Assembly: GCA_027422505.1 (NCBI GenBank) | Contig: JAPQWV010000410.1 | Coordinates: 372,001-436,000 of the forward strand | DNA from: Craterostigma plantagineum | Taxonomy: Eukaryota > Streptophyta > Magnoliopsida > Lamiales > Linderniaceae | Direction of reading: 5' to 3' | DNA length: 64,000 bases | Shown: positions 1 to 11,454 of the stretch, piece by piece | Layout: each line of letters opens with the position of its first letter | Position numbering within the stretch: position 1 is the first letter of the stretch | The notes under the pieces: model-generated | Told to the model about the DNA's origin: nothing | Database searches by the model: none | What the model saw: the letters and a program-made list of their open reading frames with translations, nothing else | Position numbers and translations under genes: made by a program

Positions 1-352
1 ACCAATATAAGTAACGATCAAAATGGCATGGGTTATAAGTCAAAGTCAAATTAAATTCGCTCCAAAAATCAGAAAATAAAAACTAAAACTATATAACACT
101 GGAACACTTTTTCTATTGCCCACTAAAAAACATTTTTGGCACCACACCACCCCACAGGCCACAAACACACAAGTGACCACACACCTCTTCAACAGTTAAA
201 AGTGATATGTTTTCTTGATATTATTACATCCCCAAAACACACCCCTTACAAAAGAAGCTAAAAAAAAAAAAAACCCTTACAAAAGAAGCTAAAATACAAA
301 AACAATCTTCTTAAACATTCACATAAAGCTGCAAAAAAGATCCGTTCACTGC
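1..352. other. Upstream region of the O-fucosyltransferase gene
   Basis: AT-rich DNA with no ORF I would defend. It contains poly-A and a short direct repeat near 245-295 (two copies of a segment with ccttacaaaagaagctaaaa). It probably holds the promoter and 5' UTR of the gene starting at 353; no clear TATA box was picked out. Confidence 0.4.
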
Positions 353-2957
353 ATGGCCTTGACATACGCATACAAGCACAGGCAACTGAACAAGCTTCAG
401 TGCAGCAGCAGCAGCAACAAGCACCGCCTAACGCTCGGCGGCTTTTTCTTTCACATCTTCGCCGGAGTTCTCCACAAAAGATACCTTCTTGTCCTAACGG
501 CTCTGTACGTCGGCGGACTGATCACTTTTTCAGGTCCATTGTTGAGTATCATAAACCCACCTCCACGGCCGTTGCCCGGCGCCGTCTACAGAAGCCAAGA
601 TCTGTTTTTGAAGCTATGGCCTGAGATAAATGCTGATAATGCTTCTACCCTCGAGGTAATTTTTTGGGCTTATTTTATGGATATAATTTTTCCCATGTTT
701 GTTTTCTTGGGAATAAGCTTCTTGCTGATTTCGTGTGTGCGTGTGTGTGTGTGTGTGTGGGGCACTTGAAAAATTAGTTTTTTTTTTTTTTTCTTTCTTT
801 TCCTCTGAATGATTTATTTCAAAATCAGGACTTTTTGGTGGGGCTGTTTTAAAATATTATGTTAGTGGCGCTGATGAATGTGATTCAGACATTTATGTTT
901 TCTTGTAGTTGGATAACTTATGGAGATACAGAAGAAAACCCAAAGAGCAAAAGCCCTGTTCGAATGTTACTGCTCTCCAAACGCATGGTATGTGTTCGTC
1001 TCATTTCTATGACCTAAGCAATTTCGTGTCTTTTTTCCCACCTTAAATTATGCTAACAAGTCAAAATCTTTGAACAAACTGCATGAACATATATGTAACT
1101 TAGCAGCTCAATCGTCTCAGCAGTATCTGATAGTCGATGCGAATGGCGGTCTGAACCAACAACGTTCCTCGGTAGGTGTTCGACGCGTTAATAAAAAACG
1201 CAAATCTTTATCCGATTTTTTATTTAGTTGGCTACAAAATGTGCAGATATGTAATGCTGTTGCTGTGGCTGGTTTGTTGAATGCTACTCTTGTCATTCCT
1301 CACTTTGATGTTCATAATGTGTGGAAAGATCCAAGGCAAGTTTTGTGTTTTATATAGCGTGTCAGCGAATTCTACGTAAATAAATCTCGTAAAAAATTTA
1401 CTAATAAGATTGATCTCATGCAGCGAGTTTGCTGATATATACGATGAACATCATTTCGTATCGTCCCTAAAGGATTTCATTACCGTAGTCCGCCATCTAC
1501 CCTTTGATCTAATGGAAAGGTACAATCACAGCATCAGCAATATCCCGAGTTTAAGGATACAAGCGTGGGCGTCTGCTCGTTATTACACGGACGAGGTTTA
1601 CCCTATTCTTCGAGAAACAAGGTAAGAAGGCCAATAAATTGTAGTTTCAGTTAATTGTACGCTTATTTCGCCGGTGGATTTATCTACGCAGGGTTATACG
1701 AATATCTCCTTTTGCAAATAGATTGGCTTCGAGTATCCCTCCACATATCCAATACTTGAGATGCTTGGCCAACTACAAAGCTCTGAGATTTTCTTCGCCC
1801 ATAATGAACATCGCGAGAGTAGTCATCGATCGAATGAAAGATCAGAGCCGTATTTCGGGCGGAAACTATGTCTCGATTCATCTCCGTTTCGAAGAGGTTT
1901 GCGCTCATTATTTTTCCTTCTTTTTTTGGGCTTAGTATTTTTTTTTAGTTATATAATCTGAATATCAACTGCTACGTAAAGGACATGGTTGCCTTTTCGT
2001 GCTGCGTATACGACGGGGGCGAAACAGAAAAGTCGGAAATGGAGTCGATGCGCCAAAAGGGTTGGGGGAAGAAGTTTTCTCACCAAAATCGAATCTTTGA
2101 AGCGGGTATTAACCGTGCCAATGGAAAGTGCCCCATGACTCCAGTTGAGGTTAGTCTAAAACTTCTGCTAAATAACTTTTATTATTTTGGTGATCATTAT
2201 GCAATAGTTATACTTCTTTTTTTCGGGCCGTATCTTTCTTCGTCAGCATAGGTTGGCATGATGCTAAGAGGTATGGGATTCTCGAGCGAAACCCCGATAT
2301 ACTTAGCTTCGGGAAGAATCTACAAAGAGCAGGCATACTTAGAACCTCTCAAGAAGATGTTCCCTTTGCTACAGACAAAAGAATCTCTCACAACCCCTAA
2401 TGAATTGGCTTCCCTAGAGGTCACAAAAATGACCTTCTCTCCTCTCTTCTCAACAGTGTGTGGATATTCAGTTTGAAAGAAGATGTGATAAATTTCAGGG
2501 ATTTTCTTCAAGACTAGCTGCTTTGGACTACATGGTGTGCTTGTCTAGTGAAGTGTTTGTCACCACACAAGGTGGAAACTTTCCGCATTTTTTGATGGGA
2601 CACAGAAGGTTTCTATACAATGGTCATGCGAGGACGATCATCCCCGACAAGATCAAGCTAGCTGTCCTATTGCAGAACACCAGTTTAAGGTAATTTGTTG
2701 TATAACACAGCTTGGTAAAGATTAAGCAGTGGATTGTTACTATTCGACTGATTAGATGATATGTGTTGTGTTGAAGTTGGGATAGTTTCAAGGACGAGAT
2801 GGAGATGATGCTAGCTGAGAGCGATCGAAAGAGTATAATGGTGCCGAGGGCAAAGAAATATACTCGAAAAGGTTCCATATATTTGAACCCCTTACCAGAA
2901 TGCAGGTGCCTCTGGAAATCGCAGAACTTTAGCAGTGATTTATCGTTTTCGATCTGA
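353..2957 (+). CDS. O-fucosyltransferase family protein (plant GDP-fucose protein O-fucosyltransferase fold), ten exons
   Basis: Likely a Golgi type II membrane glycosyltransferase using GDP-fucose; the acceptor is unknown. Exons by splice motif: 353-655, 909-987, 1107-1171, 1247-1335, 1424-1621, 1692-1896, 1982-2149, 2252-2419, 2499-2689, 2777-2957. They sum to 1647 nt (548 residues) with no internal stop. A hydrophobic stretch at residues ~45-65 ([16 protein letters not shown]) fits a signal anchor. Family landmarks in order are [17 protein letters not shown] (GDP-fucose region), [19 protein letters not shown], the substrate-domain motif VSIHLRFEE, then [23 protein letters not shown] and FLMGHRR near the C-terminus. 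Intron 4 begins with GC (AG|GCAAGT) instead of GT. The start is the first ATG of the open frame before the anchor. The family is certain; the exact Arabidopsis orthologue is not assigned. Confidence 0.92.
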
Positions 2958-3319
2958 AACTAGTGTTCTGTTTATTTTTTGGTAATGTTAGCATCAGAAA
3001 GCAGACGGAATTCTAGTGACTGAGTTTTGATTTTTTTTTTTTTTTTTAGTGAGATTGAAAGTGGGTCCTAGACGAATATCATGTCACAAAACAACTTAGT
3101 CTAAGTGGGTTATTTGGAACATGCCAAACCAATGACTTACTGTTCACTGTTTGTTCTTCAGAGAATGATCCGTGCAACTTTTCATCGAAGCAACATAGGT
3201 GATAACGGTCCATGCAATAAGGATGGTCCTACAAGGACAAAAAAACGTATAAGAAACATCGAGAAATAGAATAACGAACTAAATATCATGCAAGAGGGAC
3301 ATGATTTGATTGGTTACCT
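2958..3319. other. Convergent intergenic space
   Basis: About 360 bp between the stop codons of two convergent genes. It contains a poly-T run near 3030-3048 and presumably both 3' UTRs and polyadenylation regions. No other gene or repeat was seen. Confidence 0.5.
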
Positions 3320-6300
3320 CTAATCAAAGGCATAGGGGTCATCTGCGTATGGGTTTAAGGATCCCTCGGTGAACAGATCGCCTATGTTGTTGTGCTGACT
3401 TGTAACCTGAACATGAATAGAAGCCAAGTTTCAGATAATATTATGAGAATTTAAATTTGGTGATTGAATTAGAAGTCATGTTTATACAAACTCGTACGTA
3501 CTTGGGTAGTGTTTTTGGGTGTCCTTGCCTTTGGTGTATACCTCTTCCTCTGCTTTCTTGGCTCCTGTATATGAAGAACGGTTTTAACACAGTTAAGACT
3601 TTGTGAAGGCTTTGTGTTATAACGAAATCAAAGCAGCAATGTTACTTCACAGCATTATGGGGACAATGTACTAACCCCAAACATCACAGTGCTTTTTGTC
3701 TTCCTTCTCTTTGTGATAGTTCTACCATTTGAGGTCTCAATTTCGTACTCGCGGTGCGTTACCTTAGGGACAATGAGGCGTAAGGTAATTTATGCAAATT
3801 TTCCAAATACTTTCAGATAATGTTTCTGTTACCTTACGGCTGTGCTTTGGAAGACTCATTGGATCTGCACTGTTTACATTCTCAACCTTTTTTAACAAGT
3901 TTGAAACTGGAGTTTCGGCCTCATTCACGTAACGGGAATCCTATATAAGTCGTTGAAGTAAATATGAGGATTAACTAACAGTAAGTCAGTAACACCACAT
4001 ATGTAGCATTAACTAACAGTAACACCATATATGTCTACCAGCAGTAAAATTTTGTTATGTTTCAGAATTCACCTTTTCTTCAGCAGCTTTTCTATCAATT
4101 GAATGATGGGATCTTTTTCCACTGTCGGAATTTCTCATCGAGTAGTTCTGTGAAATACCAACTTCACTTAGAGTGCCGTTATACGGAAGTCCAAAGCACG
4201 AAACTAGTTAAACATGTGGCATCAACCATATTGTTCAGTTTGAATTTCAGCTATGTATTCAGGGATTAAAGGGTGACCTTTTTGGAATTCACTTCTTGGT
4301 CCTCTTGACGATTATCGCCCATTACTTTCCACTGAAGCTGCAGTAGTGCTCTTTGTCTCTCTTCCTGAGAAAAACAATTTTTACAATGTCAGAGTTTAAA
4401 TGTTAATAATGCTATTAAAGGAAATCACCTTGGCTTTTTGAGCATCCAACTCGTCTTGGAGTCGTCGACATTCATCTTCGTGCTCACACTTCATAGCTCT
4501 TAGCTGAATTTCATGTTCAGACCTGAGTGATTTTATTTTCTGCAAGACAAGTAAAACAGGATAAACTATGAAGATGTCAGACTAGTTTCATGTTAAAACA
4601 AAGAAAAAAGCATGCTTCCTTGTCCATACCTCTCTGAACTCGCTTTCAGATTGAAGCTGTGCATGCCTTAGTTCCTCACTGTTCTTAGTTACGAGGTTTG
4701 CTTCTTTTTGAAGATGTTCCTGCTGAAGTTGTTTAATCTGCATGAGAGACATCAACAGTTAGCAAGTCTTGACACAGGGTAGATGTTGATGAATTTAGTA
4801 CTATAAGGGAACATAGGTACAGTAATGTTCTATTATTAGTTCTCATATACGGCTTACCATCGCAGCATGTTTTTCTTGCAACTCGAGCAAGTGCTTGTGT
4901 GATTCTTCCTTGCATTCTGCAAGTTTTTGTTCAAATCTTTTCTCTTGATCTTGCAACTCTTTACTGGCCTGAAAGATAACTATTAACGATGTGCTGGAAC
5001 TAAATTGACAGAACCACGCCAAGAAAAGATCACGAACTAACCTTTTCCTTTTCAACGTTGACGCTTTCCTGCTTTTCGACCTCATACTTCTTTCGAATAT
5101 CATTGATGGCCTAAATGAACAAAACCAGATTCATGAATAGAAGAACTTGATCAAGGAAACCAAAGCGAAGCATACCTGATCATTTCTCTGTGATATTTCT
5201 TTCAAATGCTTTGATAATTCGAATTGCTTGCTTTCAAACATGTGATCATAGTTTTTCTTGGCTTCATCAAGCTTACTCTCGGCGTCCATTAAGGAGGCCA
5301 TTATCTATATTGGAAGACAAAAACATGTGATCAGATGATAGAGGTTGTTCTACATTTCTAAATGCAAAGATGATTAATGATACCCCGGTATTCTGATCTT
5401 CCAAGAGTTTTTCTTTGTTCTTGAGATCAACGACAAGCTGATCTTTTTCTTCTAAAGCACTTGATATCTCACTGACTCTTTTCTCCAGAGATTCAACATT
5501 TTGTTCACATATTTCAACCTTCCTAACCAAAAGATCAATTTCCCCTTGCTTTTGCATAATTTCAGCCTTCAGCCCATCTTGAATACCTTTACTCTCCTTC
5601 TCCACTTCAGAAAGTTTTAGCATAAAATCTTGCTGCATGATGCAAGACAAGAATATTCCAGTAAAAGTAGCATATCATAGGGTATAAGGACATACTTCAG
5701 TCACCGAACTTACCAATTTTTGACTAGATAATCGAGAGTCTTCAGCTGAAATCTTAATATCATCCTCCAATTTGGCTATCAATGTTTTCAGTTCCGTCTG
5801 CTTGGAGATATGAATTTCTGCTTCGGCTTCCAGTTTCCGGATTCTCTCTTCAGCTAATTGGCATTCTTCTGCATGCTGCACCATAGTGAATTCCTGTTCT
5901 TTTGAAAGTTCAAGAACTTTCTTGCTCAAGTCTTCGTTATCTAATTGTAGACTATTTTTCTCAGATACAACAGTCAAGTACTTATCGTGCATTTGATCAA
6001 ACTTTATTTTAGCACACTGAGCAGCCAGATCTTTCTCCTGTTTACCCAGCATAAGGCATGACTCAAACATAGAATTATATTGAGCCAGTTTCTCAGAATA
6101 GGTCTGACTTTGTTTGTCTATGTCAGTGATCCTCGTAACCAACATGTTCACAGAAGCTTCATGATTTTTTATCTCCATGAGTGCCTCTGCTAACTTTGTA
6201 GTGAGATCCTGGTTGCTCATTGATAGATCCTTGTTAACTTTCTCCATTTTGGCCTTGCAAAGCCTCGACTCAAGAAGGTCATTTTCTTTCGCTCTTATTT

Positions 6301-7789
6301 CAACACTCAACTTTTCCATCTCACAAATCAAACTTTCCACAGATTTTCTGTTGTCTGCTGCATCTTCTTCAAGCTTTTTAATTACTTCATCTGCTTATGA
6401 TGAAAAAAAAGTACTTATTTAACCCACCAGTTTGATGTGTTAAAAAGTAAAGAGGAAAGATAAGATATTGGTGTATCGGAATGCTAGTAGTAGGCCGAAG
6501 GAAGAAAGAGAAGTTTTCTCAGGGTATCATGAATTGTGAGGAAAACGTAACATCTGATCGAAAAACATGAAACTGAAGCATATCAAAAAATCTTAAAAGG
6601 AAGAATTCAAAGAGAATCGGGCAACGAGCATATGAAAATGATGAAATTTTATCTCTCCACCACGTTCAAGACAATAAGAATCAATGAAAAGCGAGTAGCC
6701 GCTTAGATTCCTGGAGGAGAACAAAAATAGCATGAAATATTGCATGAAGATGTCTCTAACTAACATTACCTTTTTCCCGAATCAAACTCGCAGCTCTGTT
6801 CTGCTCATTCCCGAAAGATTTCTCAAGCTCTGCCCTTGCAAGTTCTAGTTCCCCAAGTTCCTTCTCACCTTAATTCAGGAACAGAAAACAGATGAAGAGC
6901 ATCCGGAAAAAGTTGATTTCAAAAGTTAACAATTTCGGATTAATTATCCCAATACTATTACTTACGAGTTTTGACAGCTTCATCAGCAGACTCCAACCTT
7001 GAGGACATGTCCTTCATATCTTCATCGAATTTATCAAGAGCAACTGATGTAGCAGATAGTTTACCTTCGAAAAACTCCTTATCCTTCTCAGCTGCGAAAG
7101 TCTAATTCAGTACAATACTTGAAATTACGAGTAAATTATTTCTTATTCGTGAAAACAACCTACCGAGCTGCACTTGGGCATGCAACTGCAGCAACGTCTC
7201 ATTGAGTTGATCACACAAAGCCTTTGTTGATGAGAACTTAGATTCTAGTCCGGTCCAAAGTTTCTCATCTTCTTTCTGCAAAGTTCTAAGCCTAGCATTT
7301 TCATTTACAGCAATTTGTAGCTTCTCTTCTAGCATTTGAATTCTCTCAGTTGAACTCCTTAGCTTGGAGTTCTGCAAAGGTCAAACAGGCTTCAATATTA
7401 AGTGCTAAACCATAAATGTACATTATTATCAAAATAATCAAATCTGCTTTACACACACACGACTTCAGTATTTATTTACCGCCAATTCCAGGTCAGTTTT
7501 CGCAGAAGCCTGTTCCTTCACCAATTTCTCTGAGGAATCGATAGATCAACGAGAAATCACATCAGTCACGAATCGTATTTCCAGAATTTCGTTGCCAAAA
7601 GTACGTCGTGTACTGAACTGTCAACTAACCTGCTGTCAGCTTCAAATTGACGAAGCTTCCTGACGAAACCGAGTCCGAGCAGACACTCGAAGAAGATAAA
7701 TTCGCATTGAGATTCGCATTTGCTTTCACTTTAGATCCTGACGAACTCCCCAAGCTTCTCAATCCTGCTAATCCTAATAGCCTACTCAT
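3320..7789 (-). CDS. ZYP1: Synaptonemal complex transverse filament protein ZYP1, many exons
   Basis: ZYP1 zips homologous chromosomes together in meiotic prophase and limits crossovers. The first exon (complement 7630-7789) encodes [20 protein letters not shown] and ends in [13 protein letters not shown], matching the ZYP1 N-terminus. Downstream exons encode uninterrupted coiled coil: the [16 protein letters not shown] ... [23 protein letters not shown] block (~7120-7370), a large block at ~5710-6390, and blocks at ~5385-5635, 5175-5300, 4858-4970, 4629-4738, 4430-4540 and 4275-4365. The C-terminal part has [20 protein letters not shown] (~3670-3765), a basic stretch (~3510-3565) and the terminal signature [20 protein letters not shown] before TAG at 3320-3322. 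I placed the start at 7789, since the MSRLLG start fits the family; an upstream in-frame ATG at 7807 is possible. Not all exon borders were verified. Expression should be meiotic. Confidence 0.9.
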
Positions 7790-7948
7790 TCTGACGATCA
7801 CGATCAAAGCTCTGAATTGAAAATTCTACCGTTCGTGAAAAGGAAAAGGGGATAACGAAAGATAAAAAAAACCCTCGCACACCGTAGTGAGTGTGTGTAT
7901 GTGTGTGAATGACGGTTTCGCGCGAAAATTACAAGCGTTCTGGGGAAA

Positions 7949-7958
7949 ATGGTATTTA
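7949..7958 (-). promoter_or_regulatory. Candidate TATA box of ZYP1
   Basis: The minus strand reads ATTATAAATACC about 160 bp upstream of the ZYP1 start, a normal distance for a plant TATA box plus a short 5' UTR. Confidence 0.4.
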
Positions 7959-8106
7959 TAATGTCGCCGGGAAACGAAAGCTGTTTATTGCTCGCTCCTT
8001 TCTACTGTTACTAATTTCTATGTTGGGCTCTGATTTCATTGGGCTTTCTAAGTAATATTGGGCCTAAATCGGTTAAGAGGCCCAATACGTCACTTCAACC
8101 AAAGGC

Positions 8107-8807
8107 TAGGGGTGGTTCGGTACGGTATACCATATCAAAACTGTGATACCGTATACCGTAACGAAAATTCGGTATCGAAAAAAAGCATACCAATACCATA
8201 CCAAAATATCGGTATACCTTAAATTCGATAAGGTATCATACCGAAATTTCAGCATGGTATCGGTATCATACCTTCTATACCATTCACACGGAGAGTTTTT
8301 TACCATGCGTGTCTCGTAACTCATTATTCGTTGTTTTCGAATTCTTTTAGTCAATTCAAACTCCTAGGCCCCAATAAGATGGATTATTAATACCAAATTA
8401 TCAAAATAAAAAGATTTTTAATTCATAAAATAACCTTTAATAATTCACAATTTTAGTCAGTCTCCTTAGTAAGACAAAGAACTTTACATATTTATGTGCT
8501 AAATAATTTATGAAGATTCTTATAATATTTTTATCCATTTTATATTTTTTTGAATAATATAACATATGTAGGTGTGTGTGTATATATATGTATATATATA
8601 TATATATCAAATATTAAAAAATGTTAGTATTTCGATATTTAGATATATTCGATATACCTAATTTTTGAAATTTTTCATACCATTACCGTACCGAAAATTT
8701 TCAGTACGTTATCATACCTTACCAAAAACTTCGATATACCAAAATTTTCGATATTTTCAGTACGTTAAGGACGGTATATCTGTATTTCGGTATATTTCCC
8801 CAACCTA
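8107..8807. mobile_element. hAT-like MITE, 701 bp, with 8-bp target site duplication
   Basis: The left end begins TAGGGGTGGTTCGG; the inverse of the right end begins TAGGTTGGGG. An 8-bp near-perfect duplication flanks it (CCAAAGGC at 8099-8106, CCAAAGAC at 8808-8815, one mismatch), as expected for hAT insertions. The interior is AT-rich with many variants of GGTATACC and no transposase ORF, so it is non-autonomous. A short TG/TA microsatellite lies near 8572-8608. It sits between the divergently placed ZYP1 promoter and the RPS13 3' end. Confidence 0.75.
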
Positions 8808-9001
8808 CCAAAGACATTTCTAGGAAGGAGATTTAAATTGAGGAAATAAAATCATTCTTGAAACACAAACACGATACTAAATATTACTCAAAATTAAGAA
8901 ATAACCAGACATTGTTTGGTTATGTTACATATATATCCAACATTTCGGATAGAGATATTAAGCCAGTTACAGAAAAAGAAAAACAAAAGAAAGTGAGAAA
9001 A

Positions 9002-10103
9002 TCACTTCTTCTTCTTCCCAGGAATAGCAACTCTCTTGCCCTTCAAAGTCCTACAGTTATTCTTAGTCCTCTGTCCCCTGCAAGGCAACCCTTTAAGGTG
9101 TCGAACTCCTCTGTAACACTGTATCTCCTTCAGCCTTCGAATCGCAAGTGCATTGAACCTCCTCTGTTAATCCACAACGATGAACAAATTCAGCTTAAAA
9201 ACGAGCTTTTAGAGCAAAAAGATACACACACGACAGCACATTTGTGAACTCTATACTAACCCAAGGTTTGATACTTCGTGGACAATCACACACTAGAAAA
9301 TCATAGCACTACTACTTGGTTTGTAATAAGAGGTTACTTGTACTTCCCTTGGTGACAATCTGGTCAAAGCTGTAACCTCTATATGCAACAACAATGGAAT
9401 GAAGAATCCCATCATTCAAACAATAAACTACCCTCAGATTCATCTAAGACAAACACAAGCCTCTTCAATCGAAATGCTCATACAGCTTCTTGGTTTCAAG
9501 ATTACTGAGACGTTCAAAGGAAATTCTATTGCTTATATTTGCAAGGATTCAAAATTTCCCAACAACAAGTATCGAAATGCAACTAGCTAGGACAACATTC
9601 GAAGCAATGCATCAAAGTCATGCAAAAGATACTGCAGAATCAGAACTGAACAACAGCAGAAAATAGAAAATACTCACGAGGTCCCCTTCAATGGTGTACT
9701 TAGAGACCTCCTCACGAAGCGTAGTGAGCTCTTCCTCGGACAAATCTTTGGTCACTTTGTTCTCGAAGCTCAAGTCGTTGAGTATCTGCCTAGCCGTCGT
9801 ACGCCCAATTCCGTGGATGTACTGCAGAGAGTACTCAACCCTTTTGTTGTTCGGTATCTCAACCCCACCAACACGGGCGCATTTTATGCTCAGCCCACCA
9901 ACCTAAAACAAAAAATTCGAATTCAAACTCTCATTAGGAGTAACACTGAAGAGAAATCGCATTATAGATGTTCTACCGTATCCTACCTTGGGGAAATATG
10001 TTGATATGATGGGGAAAGAGAGGCTCGTCCTTGAGATGATTGAGGTGGGGCTTGAGATTAGAGAGAGTGAAGGTAGCACAGGTGTAGCTAACGCTTGTGC
10101 CAT
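9002..10103 (-). CDS. RPS13: Plastid 30S ribosomal protein S13 (uS13c), nuclear-encoded, three exons
   Basis: Binds the head of the plastid small ribosomal subunit and contacts P-site tRNA. Exons: complement 9987-10103, 9678-9902 and 9002-9163, totalling 504 nt (167 residues), all in phase 0. Residues 1-~40 ([20 protein letters not shown] ...) are rich in S/T and low in acid, as in a chloroplast transit peptide. The mature part has [14 protein letters not shown], the helix-hairpin-helix [13 protein letters not shown], the central [15 protein letters not shown], and the C-terminal signature [19 protein letters not shown] then KNNCRTLKG. It ends PGKKKK. It is the bacterial-type protein; a mitochondrial form would lack this transit sequence and the QCYRG wording. 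The coding exons look intact. Confidence 0.93.
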
Positions 10104-11454
10104 TTCCGCTGATTATCTTCACTTTCCGATTATCTTTATCGAAGATGTGATTTGCGCAGAAGATAAGGGAAGGGAAGATGATGATGACAGAGAAGCTCCA
10201 CGTTTCGTTTCTTATCCACAGTTGTTGAATTAATTCTTGGGCTTTAATTTGAAGTTGTTATTGGGCTTATTCAAAGAAACGTTTATTCCATTTTGATCTA
10301 AATGTTAATGGGCTAAATGAAATATATGCAGTGGTTGACAGTGCTTATAAGCTAAATTAAAGCCCACGTTAATAATATGTTTTGAGGGAACGTCAATTGC
10401 TAGCTCATTATATATCTCTGTAGATTTGGATTGGTATACATAAACAAGAGAAATTCAACCATTTTATTTTTTCGCCCTACATTTGTCCAAAATTAAATGT
10501 AGGCATCTTAGTTTGTCCAAGTTGGAATTAGTTCTAATGAAATGATTCTGTAGCTGAAAAAACTAAATAACAAACCACTAGCCTCCGTGATCTTCACTAA
10601 AGTTGCAAATTGCTACCTATTTTTTTTTTCTATTGAAAGCATCTAATCATTGAACTAAGCGGAAAGCAAAGTACATCATGATATTATATAAATTTACGAG
10701 GAGCTTTCAATAACGTCAAGTACTTTTAGTCAAGATATTTGTACTGTACTTCATCGTGAGTATGATGTCATTGGTATCTCAACAAATTGATACGAATATT
10801 AGATAACAAAAAGGTTGTAAGAATATTAACGCGTATTGATACCCATAACTAAGGCTTAAGGTCCAAGGGTTAAATTTAATTTTAAAATAACACGAAAGAG
10901 CGTACGGATTAAGGGTCAGGGGACTAATGTGGTGTGGTGACTCGTACGATTGGCCTTCGAAAGCATTAAAAATAACTACGAAGATTTACGAGTGTGACTT
11001 TTGTAATAATATTGATAGTTGTTATTTTTTATGGTCTTTGGCTCTTACATTGCATGTGGCCTTGTGGGCACTTGACTTTTGCCGCTATAAAACAAAATAG
11101 GTGAAAGTTTCCATTTTCTACATGCTATGCTTTTTATTTTTCTAAAATTGAAGTTCACATATTGTCCAATCTTTAATACCGAAATCCAACTATGCAAAAA
11201 ATAGAAAAATAATATCCACACAATTATTAAACTTCCAAATCTCCAAATATCTTCATAAACAAACATATTACATATTGCAACAGGGCCAATTATATCCTGA
11301 TGACAGAAGTCTTTAACATCACCAAATTCCACAATTCCAAGCTCTATACGTAAAAAAAGTAATAAAAAAAGCAATTATATATCATATACGTATTTACATT
11401 CGTAACGAAATCAAACAACTTTCACTAAACTTGTTCTCCAAATAATAATACATT
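10104..11454. other. Intergenic region between RPS13 and the nitrate reductase pseudogene
   Basis: About 1.35 kb, AT-rich. The start must hold the RPS13 promoter and the end the 3' flank of the nitrate reductase. No conserved ORF, tRNA or clear transposon end was recognised; the open frames here are short and of low complexity. Confidence 0.4.

Noticed and set aside
8858..9247. Plus-strand 129-residue open frame
   Set aside because: It runs antisense over the last exon of plastid RPS13.
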